From Diphasiastrum complanatum (lineage: Eukaryota > Streptophyta > Lycopodiopsida > Lycopodiales > Lycopodiaceae): a stretch of 64,000 nucleotides of DNA. Of the stretch, positions 44,809 to 55,074 are shown piece by piece. The first letter of the stretch is position 1, and every line of letters begins with the position of its first letter. The notes under the pieces were generated by a model. It did no database searches and had not been told where the DNA came from. It worked only from the letters and a program-made list of their open reading frames with translations. Made by a program: the position numbers and the translations under genes. The stretch is taken from positions 52,942,294 to 53,006,293 of the forward strand of contig CM055104.1 of NCBI GenBank assembly GCA_029204225.1. The letters are read 5' to 3'.

Positions 44809-45875
44809 ATGACAACTCCTGAGGATACTTCACTTTCCCCAGGAAGAGCCATAGATGAGCTCAAAGAAGAGGCAATTTGTTTTCAAAGAGGAAAGAGTGA
44901 AACGGACATAGATGAGGAGTACGAAATGTTTAATACTGAAGAATTTGTATCTAAAGAACAATACGAGCAATTACAAACCAAAGTAGCACATCTTAAAAAA
45001 ACTTTAGCCAACATGCAAACTAAGCAAGATCAGTCTTTTGCCGACGTTAAGAGTTTGTTTTCTAGCCTAGTTAAAGACTCTTCGGTAACCCCTACTCCAG
45101 TCTCAGTTCCTAGTACTTCTCAGTTGCCAGTATCTCCTATAGTTCCTATCAATCTGGGAGATAGCAGACCAAACCCTAACATTTGTTAGGATTTAAAACC
45201 ACCAACCTTTCATGGGGAAGAAAAAGACAGAAACACATATATACTCCAAACTTTTCTAAGCAAGTGGAGAAATATACATGCACTGAAACAAACCCCTGAC
45301 CACCTGCAAGGCATGAAGCTAGCCTATCCTTGGGTCCCATGGCCTACAAGTGGTAGCTGAACCTCCAAGAGACTGGGCAGACACCCCAATCATGGAAGGC
45401 TTTCGAGGAAGCTTTCCTACGAGGGTTCTTGCATGCCACTGAACCTGATAGGGCTTGGGAAGCCTAGGAGAGATTAGTCATGGACATATCCCTAACCCAG
45501 TGTATCTCTCAGTATAGGGAGTCTATCCTTAAGCTTAAGAACATAGACGAGAAAGTTAGGGACTTTGTTCGTGGGCTCCGAGATGAGTATAGAGTTAAAG
45601 TATAGCGAAACTCACCTACCACCCTTGAACATGCCATAAAGTTTGCCCAAATCTATGATGATTTAGTGGGCAAGCAGAAGGCCAAACAACCTAGTTCTGA
45701 GCAGCCCTCTCAGATAGCTTTCCCATTCAAGAAAAAAGTCTTTAAATGAAAGAAACTTGATAAGTCTGACCAAAATGAAGGTCCTCAGAAATGCCCATGG
45801 GTAAAGCGCACACAGCCAAACAGTGTTCTAAAGGACCATTCAATAGAAAGAAAGATAATAAGCAACATAGTTACA
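44809..45875 (+). pseudogene. gag: Gag fragment of a Ty3 chromovirus relative
   Basis: It starts at ATG 44809 with MTTPEDTSLSP, parallel to MTTPQGPDQPP of the element at 48531. It continues with an acidic coiled-coil-like stretch (KEQYEQLQTKVAHLKKTLAN), then after a stop at 45187 the capsid region [32 protein letters not shown], then stops and frame changes. It breaks off near 45875. Same lineage as the 48.5 kb gag but diverged. Confidence 0.8.
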
Positions 45876-45884
45876 CGCCGATTT

Positions 45885-45965
45885 GAATCGGCCGGTCATT
45901 CTTTCCGGCTCGAACCGGCCGATCGTTCTTTCCAGTTCGAACCGTCCGATCATTCTTTCCAGTTC
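45885..45965. repeat. Three 27-bp tandem repeats
   Basis: Units start at 45885, 45912 and 45939, each GAAYCGKCCGRTCRTTCTTT followed by CCRGYTC. A decayed fourth start (AAAACCGGG) follows. Lies at the truncated gag end. Confidence 0.85.
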
Positions 45966-46154
45966 AAAACCGGGAGGCCAGGTTCGAATCAAAAAATGGT
46001 TCAAACCTTTTTTTTAATTTTTTTATAAAATTTGCTTTAGGATTTGTTAATCTATTGTTTTATAATGGGCCTTGGGGGATTCAATTTGTGGAGACTCAGA
46101 GTCGAGTCAATGTTTTAGAAGGCTGAAGGCAGAAAATAATGAGTACATTGTACA

Positions 46155-46240
46155 AGTCATAGTTGCAGCGAAACGTGATTCGCTGGGATCGTGTTTCACG
46201 AGCCGCGATTCTGCAAATCGCGTTTCAAACTGCGAAACGT
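46155..46240. repeat. Palindromic GCGAAACGTG cluster
   Basis: GCGAAACGTG at about 46167, CGTGTTTCACG and CGCGTTTCA in the middle, then GCGAAACGTG again near 46227. Direct and inverted copies within 85 bases can form stems. It could be a terminus of the hAT element that follows; that is inference. Confidence 0.45.
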
Positions 46241-46324
46241 GTTAAAAAAAAAAAACAGAATATATTATTTTTTGGGCCTCCTCGCGGCCAGAAACGCACC
46301 AGCCGTGGAGGAGGCAAATTTCTT

Positions 46325-46990
46325 TTTTATGAGCTATAGGCATCCGATCTTCGCATGTGAATAGTCGGCAGGCATCTACTCGGGGATACGGAGGTGGTGT
46401 GCATGGTGCCAGGGGGGTCTAAGCTTCGTGGAGAGCGAAACGATCAATTTTCGATATTTGGTAAGTGTAGGCTTGATTTTTTGCAAGTGTTGACATTGAG
46501 CTATAGGCAACCAAATCGAGCGAAGTTTGGCTTTAAGCCACCTTTCTTCATGCCCACGGTAATTCCTACGACGTCATTTTCAGCCGTTACGGCACACCTA
46601 GCAAGATTTGAACACCACACTCCAAATGCATGTGTATTCTTGCCAGTTTCACAAAATGACTTGTAGGCAACCGATTGAGGTGGTGTCTGAGCCTAGAATG
46701 CATTTCCACATGCCTACAGAGACTCCTATGACCTCCGTTTCATCCGTCTTCGTCCGTATCACAAATTTCAATTTCCATGCCCTAATTCCATGTTTTTTAG
46801 GGTTTAGGCGTGGAGCATCGTGCAAGCATCTTCCTAGGGCGTGGTTTAGGCCTACACTACACTCCTTTACGCCTGCACGGACTCCCATGCTAATGGCAGT
46901 CGCCCGTTATCGCTCATATTGAAATAATTCTATCCCAGCCCCTAATCCCATGTGTTTTTGGGCACTTGCTATGATGTATGAATTGAAATC
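46325..46990. repeat. Diverged 160-bp tandem repeats
   Basis: Corresponding blocks recur at 160-base spacing: ATGCCCACGGTAATTCCTAC (46550), ATGCCTACAGAGACTCCTAT (46710) and ACGCCTGCACGGACTCCCAT (46870), each ending near CCATGTG. TAGGCAACC-type segments recur in step upstream. The array precedes the BED-finger exon, so it may be its promoter region. Confidence 0.6.
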
Positions 46991-47122
46991 ATTGTGATGT
47001 ATGCTTTGATGTTTTGAGCTCTATTTTAGCCTGCTGGTAATGTTGTTCAATGCAGTGTATTTTCTTCTACTGAATGTTTGCTTGCTTATTTCTGTTTGCA
47101 GGTTTGATCTCGTGTTGACACG

Positions 47123-47276
47123 ATGCCGGTGCGGGGCCAACGAGGCCTTTGGGCTGAGGTTGAGCTTACTGAGGGGGATGTGGCTACAAACCACGGCTCA
47201 GAAACCCGCAGATGGAGGTGCTTGCATTGTGGTGGTCACCTCATAGGATCACTCATCAAGGTTAGGGCTCACTTAC
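47123..47276 (+). pseudogene. BED zinc-finger exon of a hAT transposase
   Basis: ATG 47123 follows a likely splice acceptor (TTTGCAG at about 47096-47102). It encodes about 51 residues with RRWRCLHCGGHLIGSLIKVR and AHLL. The pattern W.C..C...(G)..S.IKVRAHL is a plant BED finger, which binds DNA at the N-terminus of hAT transposases. The frame runs straight into the LTR at 47277, so the finger is cut off from the catalytic part at 53207-54723. Confidence 0.65.
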
Positions 47277-47634
47277 TGTTACGAGCTCGTAACCAGTGCC
47301 GAACCCTAGAGAACACAGATAGGTCAGATACCACAGTCAGGGTCGTGTCCAACGTACATGACCAACAGGGCAAGACAGTGTGAGTAGTGTGCCCTAGCAC
47401 GGTCCATAGCCATGGCGGGCCTAACACAGCCTAGGGACCCTGTCAGCAGGATAGGGCCCCCAGTTGGGTCCCGACGTGCAGTCGGCCACGTCAGTGCCAC
47501 ATGGCCGACACTTGGCAGTAGCATGCTACCAGTCCTCACACTGGGCTAGGAGGGGCTTACTCTATATCAGGGAGTAGGCAAGGTTGGGTGGATCAGTTAG
47601 TGTTTGCCCTACTGTGGTGTTAGGATCTATTACA
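47277..47634 (+). repeat. 5' LTR of the chromovirus (358 bp)
   Basis: It starts TGTTACGAGCTCGTAAC, with GAGCTC at the centre of a short palindrome, and ends ATTACA one base before the primer site. A TATA-like CTCTATATCAGGG lies near 47561. The flank at 47272-47276 is CTTAC. Confidence 0.85.
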
Positions 47635-47635
47635 C

Positions 47636-47648
47636 TGGTATCAGAGCC
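47636..47648 (+). promoter_or_regulatory. Primer-binding site of the chromovirus
   Basis: Perfect TGGTATCAGAGCC one base after the LTR. 47649-48530 is the leader, with no supported frame. Confidence 0.92.
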
Positions 47649-48530
47649 ATCTCCATCCTAGGGAGTTCAGGAGCAGCAGTAGAGAAAGCTATCAGAAGAT
47701 AGGAAAGATCTGGGAGATTCTCAGAAAAAGAATAGAGGAGGAAAATAGCTGTAGGATCAGCTTTCTAATCCTCCAATTTGCTGGATTTCTCAGTAGACTG
47801 GAAGCATATCTTTTAGAATAGCTTCAGCGCTGAAAAATCAGTTTCCCTCTCTGATTTTCGAGTGTAGATCACTAAAATCTGAGCGGAAATTCACGAGGAA
47901 GGGAAGAGCAGGTCCATCGCTGTATAATCAGCCCTCAAATCTGAGTTTTGTATGAAGTTCTGAGTAGATTAGAAGGAGTTCTAATCTGAAATATTGTAGC
48001 AGGGCCAGCGCTGGACAGTAGGGTAGAAATCTCATAATTTAACCCTGTTTTTCAGAAGTTTTTCAGGAGTCTGAGTTTCAGACTTGCTTGCTACAGACCA
48101 GCGACCTACAGGCCGAGAGTAAATCGGAGATTTGAGGTGATTTAGAGCTGTAAATTGGACAAATCGGGCCGGATAGGTTGCTGTCCAACCAGCGAGGGCA
48201 AGGACTTCAAAAATTCCGGATTTCCTTTTGAAAATTTCCGGTTTTTACTCGGTTTGTTGGAGCCCCACACCTGAAATCAGATCAGTTAGTTACTCAACTC
48301 AAGAACCGGGAAATTTGGCACCGTTTTGAAGCTTCAAACTGGCATTTTCCGGGACAGCAGGTCTGAAATCTTGGGTAAAAGAGCTGAGAGGGTTCCTCTT
48401 CATTCTTTCTTTGGAAGTACAGTCCTCAAAAACAACTAAGTCATCTTTCCTTTCCCTTGTACAGTTGTAAATTAGTCTTTTAGACTTTTTCTCCTTCAGA
48501 AGTTAAGGTAGCTCTCTTTCAGTTCCGAAG

Positions 48531-50657
48531 ATGACCACTCCTCAAGGACCTGATCAACCCCCGGAGAGAGGCTTCGACGAACTTGAAACAGAAGCCTTGA
48601 CTTACAAAAAAGGGAAGGAACCCATGGAAGTAGAAGAACAGGAACAGTTCGCCGAAGAACTCGACGAACTGGTTACCAAGGAGCAGTTTCTCCAATTGGT
48701 AACAGAAGTGGATGAACTGAAGTTGGCATTAGCCAATTTCAAGTCCAGTGTGGACGACTCGTTCGCTGAACTCAAAAACTTGATTTTGAGTTCCGCGAAA
48801 GGAAGCCTTCCCTCCACTTCTTAGTTATCCCCTTCTCCACTTCCATCAGTTTTGGGTGAGACTTTACGGTCTCACCCCAGTGTTTTTAAAGACTTAAAAC
48901 CTCCTACTTTTATTGGGGAAGAGAAGGATAGAAATGCAGATATTCTACAAACCTTCCTCAGCAAATGGAAGAACATTCATGCTCTTAAACAGACCCCTGA
49001 CCATTTGCAAGCTATTGAGGCCAGTCTTTCCTTAGGGCCTATGGCCTATAAGTGGTGGTTAAATCTCCAGGAGACTGGGCAGACTCCTCGGTCATGGAAA
49101 GCTTTTGAAGAAGCTTTCCTAAGAGAATTTCTACCAGAGAATGAACTTGATAGAGCCTGGGAAGCCTGGGAAAGAACAGTAATGGACAAGTCCCTCATCC
49201 AATATATCTCGCAGTATCGAGAAGCAATTTTAAAGATTAAAAATATGGATGACTATCAGAAAATCAGGGGATTTGTCCGTGGCCTCAAAGATGAATATAA
49301 AGTAGAGGTCCAGAGAAACTCGCCTACTACCCTTGAGCAAGCTCTCAGATATGCTCAAATCTATGATGATTCAGTGGGTAGGAAGAGGGCGAGACAACAG
49401 CCACTTTCTGAGCAGCCTTCTCAGAAAGACTTTCAATTTAAAAAGAAATTTTTAAAAAGAAAGAAAGAAGATAAATTTAAAGGTGAAGCTCCTCAGAAAC
49501 GCCCTTCACTCATACAGCCCTTAAAACCAGATGATTTTGAGAAAGCCAAACAAGAACGTTTGTGCTTTGTGTGTATGGGCAAGGGACACACAGTCAGGCA
49601 GTGTCCCAAGGGGCCTTTCACTAAAAAAGATAAGAAAGATAAAAAACAAGTTCATCTTGTTCAGACTGTATGTTTCCCCAGTGACTCGGCAGCTTCCGAG
49701 ATCAAAGTGTATCATGAAGATCATGAACACTGTTGCCAGCTGACCTCTGCAATGCTAGCGAGACCCTTCAGCTTTGGGCCGCATGACCTAGTACGTATGC
49801 ATGGGAAAGTTGGTAACCAGTCAGTAAGAGTCATGGTTGATGATGGGGCAACCCATAATTTCATCAACTACACCCTGGTTAAAAAGCTTAAACTACCAGA
49901 AGTACCTAGTCAGCATAGGTACATAGTTTCATTAGCTAAGGGTGAAGATAAAAAAATATGGGAAACTATGGTAAGTAAGTTAAATCTTGGTATTCAGGGG
50001 TACCAAGATGAAATAAACTTTCAGATAATGCACCTGGATCGAACAGACATTGTTCTCGGGAGAGATTGGCTCTACAGTTTAGGACCTTCCCTCCACAGAA
50101 ACTATCAAGAGAACACCCTCAGCTTTCAGCATAAAGGCCGAGAGATCCAGTTGCATGGGGAGCATGATGTTCCCAACAGCCCTATGGTCTGCAGTTCAGA
50201 GCTCTGTCAGCTAATCGGAGACGAAGACCATCATGTATTCTTATGTGACTTTCAGTTTATTCCTGAAGTTTCTATTTCCAGTTCTATTCAACAGAAAATC
50301 AGTAAATTAGAAACTTTATTGTCTAAATTTAAAGATGTTTTTCCTGAAGATTTGCCACATGGTTTACCACCTAGCAGAGAGGTAGATCATGTAATAAACC
50401 TAGTACCAGGTACAGCACCTGTTTCTAAACCTCCGTATCGGGTCAGCCGAACAGAGGATGAAGAAATAACTAGGCAGTTAACAGATTATCTTGGGAAAGG
50501 CCAAATTCAGACCAGTAGTTCACCATGGGCCTCACCAGTCCTATTGGTGAAAAATAAAGAGGGGTCTATGCGTCTTTGCGTAGATTACAGAGCCCTCAAT
50601 AAAGTCACAATCAAGAATAAATACCCTATGCCTCGGGCAGACGAGTTGTTTGATTAA
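48531..50657 (+). pseudogene. gag-pol: Gag, protease and RT start of the chromovirus
   Basis: One frame from ATG 48531 (MTTPQGPDQPP), with an in-frame TAG at 48822, then open to TAA at 50655. Order: acidic coiled-coil head; capsid with [15 protein letters not shown] and [13 protein letters not shown]; zinc knuckle [14 protein letters not shown] (about 49563-49604); protease [13 protein letters not shown], where the usual D(S/T)G triad reads [13 protein letters not shown] start [34 protein letters not shown]. The stop at 50655 stands where the family has Gln (FD-Q-L). Typical plant chromovirus layout. Confidence 0.92.
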
Positions 50658-52154
50658 CTCGACGGGGCTAAGTTTTTCAGTAAAATAGACCTCAGATCGG
50701 GATATCATCAAGTTCGTATAAAATCGGAAGATGTCTCGAAAACAGCTTTTAAGACTCGTCACGGTCATTATGAGTTTAAGGTGATGCCATTTGGGCTCGC
50801 AAATGCTCCAGCTACCTTTATGACCTTGATGAACAGTGTCCTCAGACCATACTTGGGTAAGTTTGTAGTCGTATTTTTAGACGACATCCTCGTTTACAGC
50901 AAAATGAGGGAGGAGCATCTAAAACACCTCAGGAAGGTGTTTCGACTGTTTAGAAAGCATAAGCTCTATGCTAAACAATCCAAGTGTGAATTCTTCGTTG
51001 AAGAAGTAGCATATTTGGGTCACATTATCTCTTCAGATGGGATTAAGATGGACCCAAATAAGGTGTAAGCCATACTCAGTTGGCTGAGACCTCAGAATAT
51101 TTTGGAACTTCAAATCTTTCTTGGTCTGGCGGGATATTACAGACGATTTGTCAAGGAATATGCTCAGATAGCAGTCCCTATGACAAATCTCCTTAAGGGG
51201 AAGGGAAAGGAGTTCATTTGGGAGTCCGCACAGTTGGAGAGCTTTGATGCTCTCAAAACAGCCTTAGCTATAGCACCAGTTTTAAAAGTCGTCGACCCCA
51301 ATTAGTCATTTGTGGTCGAAACAGATGCTAGCGACTTTGCAGTAGGTGCTGTGCTAACTCAGGGTGGACGACCAGTTGCATTCGAGAGTAAAAAACTCGA
51401 GCCAGCTCAGACTAGGTACAGTGCCTATGAAAAGGAACTCTTTTCTATAGTACATGCCCTTAAGACTTGGAGGCATTATTTGTATGGTGCCAATTTTGAG
51501 GTCCAGACAGACCATGAGAGTCTCAGATACCTTTGCAATCAACCTGAGCTTAGAGGTCGAAAAGCTCGTTGGGCAGAGTTGATGCAAGAGTTTGACATGT
51601 CTATCAGATATAGGCGTGGAAAATTCAATATAGTAGCAGATGCCCTTAGTAGAATGCCTACGATAAACGAGCTGAGTTTTACTCAGATTTGTAATGAGTT
51701 ACTCGAGTCCTTGAGAGGGAAATGCCAGCATGATGCATTCTTCTCTACTATCTGGAACTCAGTCCAGAACAGACAGTTACAGACTCCAGAACCAGTTCCC
51801 GGGGCTGGTGCCAGTTCATCCAAGAATACGGCAGCTTTCGTTGAGGATGATGATGAGTCCGAGTATACGTCGTCAGATGACGTTGAGGATTCTGAGCCTG
51901 TATTACCCAAGCAAACCCTAGTGGTTGAGGGTCAGTTGACTCAAGGATTCAAATGGAAACAGTATTCCATTCAGGATGAGTACTTGCTCTATAGAGATAG
52001 AGTATGTGTCCCCAATTCAGAGGATTATAGGCAGCAGGTCCTATATGAATGTCATGACAATCCTAGCGCGGGACACCCAGGCATACAGAAGACCTATGAG
52101 CTTCTTCATAGGCAATTTTTCTGGCCCAGTAAAAGGACGTCCACCAGTATGTAA
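50658..52154 (+). pseudogene. pol: RT, RNase H and integrase zinc-finger part
   Basis: Same frame as upstream, with stops at 51066 (TAA) and 51303 (TAG), both in positions suited to Gln. RT palm: [28 protein letters not shown] and the active site [12 protein letters not shown]. RNase H: VETDASDFAVGAVL, YEKELFSIVHALKTWRHYL and TDHESLRYL. Then a linker, and the integrase H2C2 finger begins with GHPGIQKTYELLHRQFFWP. A small frame change near 52135 cuts it. Confidence 0.92.
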
Positions 52155-53122
52155 CCAGTTGCCAGAAATGTCAAGTGAATAAAGCAGAGCGTTTAAAGGC
52201 AGGAGGGTTGTTGCATCCCTTAGAAATACCAGCTGGTAAATGGGAGAGTATCTTCATGGATTTTATAGTAGGCCTGCCTAAAACCCAAAAGGGTAATGAC
52301 AGTATATGGGTCACAGTTGACCGTCTGACCAAAATGGCTCATTTTATTCCGACCAACACAACTGTTAGAGCTCCAGAGTTAGCGAGGTTGTTTGTAGACG
52401 GGCTATTTAAATTGTACGGTCTACCTTCCGGCATAGTCTGCGACCGGGACAGTAAGTTTACTGAAAGTTTTTGGAGGGCAGGATACAGCCCATTTCTGCT
52501 GATGTACGGTTTTCAGCCACGCTCACCCACAGCTGTAGGGTTTAAACAAGAAAAAGTTGAAGCAGCCAGAAACTTTTTAGAGGACCTAAACCAGATGATA
52601 GAACATGCTAAGCGTAGCATTAGACAGTCCCAGGATCGAGCCAGGCATTATGCAGATCCACACAGACGGGATGTACAGTTCTCCACTGGTGAGAAAGTCT
52701 ACTTGAGAGTCCCAGTTGACTCTAAAACCCTCAAATCAGGAGTGTGTGCTAAGTTGTCTCCAAGGTATTGTGGTCCCTTTACCATCAGTAGGAGACTAGG
52801 CGAGGTCACCTATGAACTAGAACTCCCACACAACAGTAAGGTTTTTCAAGTCTTTCATGTAAGTCAGTTACGAAAAGCCTTAACCAAATCAGACAATCTG
52901 GTAGGGGACAGTGTTCTAGTTCTCCCATTGGATCCTCAACAACCTCCACATGAACCAGAGGAGATTCTTGATAGTAGAGAGACACAGACTCGTCATACTC
53001 TATACCGAGAATATATGGTTAAGTGGAATGATCAGCCTGTTGAGAATGCCACTTGGGAAAGAGGCAGCGTCCTTCGCAAGATTTTTCCAGACTTTGTCTT
53101 AGAGGACCAAGACGGTTCTTAA
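52155..53122 (+). pseudogene. pol: Integrase core (deleted) and chromodomain
   Basis: It starts with the Cys pair of the H2C2 finger (SCQKCQVNKAERL). The core has the first Asp in FMDFIVGLPKTQKG and the second in CDRDSKFTESFW. Sequence then jumps to GYSPFLLMYGFQPRSP: about 50 or more residues, including the HPQTDGQTE-type segment with the catalytic Glu, are missing in frame. The C-terminal part has LSPRYCGPFTISRR and a chromodomain ending EYMVKWNDQPVENATWERG. The chromodomain is thought to guide insertion to heterochromatin. Integration-incompetent. Confidence 0.92.
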
Positions 53123-53132
53123 GGGGGAGGGA
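53121..53132 (+). other. Polypurine tract of the chromovirus
   Basis: AAGGGGGAGGGA one base before the 3' LTR start TGTTACG. Confidence 0.85.
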
Positions 53133-53133
53133 G

Positions 53134-53206
53134 TGTTACGAGCTCGTAACCAGTGCCGAACCCTAGAGAACACAGATAGGTCAGATACCACAGTCAGGGT
53201 CGTGTC
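53134..53206 (+). repeat. Truncated 3' LTR of the chromovirus (73 bp)
   Basis: Identical to the first 73 bases of the 5' LTR, then unrelated hAT sequence. The junction reads CTTGC after ...GGTCGTGT, close to CTTAC before the 5' LTR, so the host sequence may resume at its original site. Confidence 0.88.
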
Positions 53207-54060
53207 TTGCGTAATGGTGCATCACAGGGTTCTAGACAGGGACAGGTAGCAGGAGTAGCCACAGGCTCACAGGCAGGCAGGCAGGGCCTACTACGGGTGC
53301 AGGGCCTAGTACATCAAGGGCATCACGTTCTAGGTATTGTACATGTGCACTCAACTTGCTAGCCAGTTCTTTTACAAGTGCGACATTCCTTTTGCTGTTG
53401 CTGACACTTGGGTGTTCAGGGAGTTCTGCGCACAGATGGCAGCCGTGGATGCTACATGGACGCCTCCTAGGCGAGAGGCATTGCAAGGCAAGATCCTTCG
53501 TCAAGAGGAGGAGACCTTCACGCAGGAGCTGAATTCCATTCGCTCAACTAGACAGACGTAAGTACTTTGTCTCCATAAACTCTTTGCATGTGTTAAGGGT
53601 GTACTAGTGGCGCAACTTTTGCATGTGGCTAATGGGTGTTTTGTGGCATGTATGGATGCATGATATTGAGTGATGGATGGTTCGTCGGGGATTTGTCATC
53701 AATATCTTGGTTTCTTGCCCGCTTGGCACAGTATTCCTACGTGGTGTGGATGCCACTCAAGGTTGTGGAGCCATCACAGCCAACTTCATATGGGAGGTTG
53801 TTAGAGATGTTATTGATGACATCATGGTGGAGCACGTGGTTCAGGTTATCACGGACAATGCAACAAGTGAGAGGGATTTGGCACCCTGCGTGTATAAGTC
53901 CAACCCGATGATCACAAAGTTTCGTCACCAAGAAGAGGCGTGTGCTGGCCCTATTCCGCACCTTCTCGTCACTGGACCTGAAGAAGCCAACACCCACACG
54001 CTTTGCGTTTTACTTCTGGTGCTAGAGCGATTGATAGTAGTGAAGGACGCATTGCGGCGG
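53207..54060 (+). pseudogene. hAT transposase (DUF659-type) central part
   Basis: After a low-complexity GAGPSTSRASRSR-like linker, the frame at 53337 reads LASQFFYKCDIPFAVADTWV and REALQGKILRQEEE, the DUF659 start. After a likely intron (about 53558-53670) comes GFVINILVSCPLGTVFLRGV, VDATQ and EHVVQVITDNATSERDL, the 'FLKSVDAS...VVQVVTDNA' catalytic block. Then FVTKKRRVLALFRTFSSLDL and KPTPTRFAF in a shifted frame. Frameshifts near 53925 and 54015 make it a pseudogene. It parallels the second copy at 55881. Confidence 0.8.
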
Positions 54061-54723
54061 TAGTTTCAAACGTTCTTCTCCATTTTCAAAGTGTTGCACC
54101 TGGTAGACCGTAAGGGGTGCACTCTTGGTCTCATTCACGAGTTCATGGACCGCATTGCCGAGGCGATTCTGACGTCAGCCTTGGACGAGAACAGGTATGA
54201 CTCTTCAATGTCTAGTTTTTTTTTTGTCACTCAACTTTGATGCGTTTCTGTTACCCGAGATTTAGATGATCGAGAGCTGCAGTAGTGTACTCATTGCTAG
54301 TGTGTGAATTCGAGGGGACTTACACGTGCCATGTTTTTTCTTCTGCCAACAGGTCCGATGCTCGGTAACATTGCACGCCAGCTGATCACATTTGAGCACT
54401 TCCAGTTTCCTTTTGATGGAGAGCAGAGTCGGCGGAGGGAGAATTAGCTGAGGCCCATTACATGGTGGAGCTACCATGGGCGCAGCACAGGTGACCTGCA
54501 GCAATTGGCCAAGAGAGTCCTTGCACAGGACTGTTTAGCAGCGGAATTGGAGCACCTAGGCCTTGTATCACATGCAGAAGAGGAACATGTTATCCATCGA
54601 GCAATGTAGGTGGTTGGTGTTTGTGAACACCAACGGACGTATTTTGAGGCACACATGAGGAGAGGGCCAGATGCTCGAGCGTTGCAGAAGTCTTACCCAA
54701 AGTTTGTCATCGAGGACCGATGA
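54061..54723 (+). pseudogene. hAT transposase C-terminal part
   Basis: It continues FQTFFSIFKVLHLVDRKGCT and HEFMDRIAEAILTSALDENR to a donor-like AG|GTATGA at about 54195. An acceptor CTGCCAACAG lies at about 54352. Next comes GPMLGNIARQLITFEHFQ, then, after a TAG, RPITWWSYHGRSTGDLQQLA and KRVLAQ. The last matches the hAT C-terminal dimerisation segment (P..WW...G....LQ.LA.R.L.Q). Two or three stops break it. Confidence 0.72.
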
Positions 54724-55074
54724 CTTGCCAGAGGAGGGAAGGAGTCCAGTTACGACTCTTTCATGACCTCGGCACGGCCAGTTACCAAAGGGCCTGAGGT
54801 CTAGTGTTGGCAAGGGTCGGTGACCGATGAGGACAACTGTCCCAAGTAGGGACCGGTGCGTCACAAGCAGTGATCCGGTGTGGCCGCCTGACAAGCTGTC
54901 AGAGATGCGGTGTGTCTGACCGTCGGGACCCTAGCCGTCAGTGACAAGATGCTAGCCGGCAAGTAGTCGAGGTGACCAAGAGGGTTACAGGTCTTTGGCG
55001 GGGCACGGGGGTGGTACCCTATGAGTCACTCAGTATTCACAGGTCACAGGGGCCATGCATGCCAAGTGGACTGA
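54724..55074 (-). other. Possible LTR of the minus-strand Ty3 fragment
   Basis: Read on the minus strand, a TGTAACCCTC edge at 54989 lies just past the chromodomain stop, and the sequence continues GC-rich toward 54724. It would be the 3' LTR of the element whose integrase follows. No second LTR exists to confirm it. Confidence 0.35.

Larger units (their letters stand above)
47277..53206 (+). mobile_element. Ty3 chromovirus inserted in a hAT gene
   Basis: 5' LTR, perfect primer site, gag-pol in one frame, H2C2-type and core integrase, chromodomain, PPT and a truncated 3' LTR. It lies inside a hAT transposase gene. Inactive: four in-frame stops, one frameshift, loss of the integrase part with the catalytic Glu, and a 3' LTR cut to 73 bases. 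Confidence 0.92.

Noticed and set aside
46394-46922. Overlapping plus-strand frames of 90-104 codons
   Set aside because: They lie inside the 160-bp repeat array in different frames, so openness reflects repetition.
53134-53206. CTTAC/CTTGC as a proven target-site duplication of the chromovirus
   Set aside because: One mismatch and a truncated LTR at that edge make it suggestive only, so it is not annotated as a feature.
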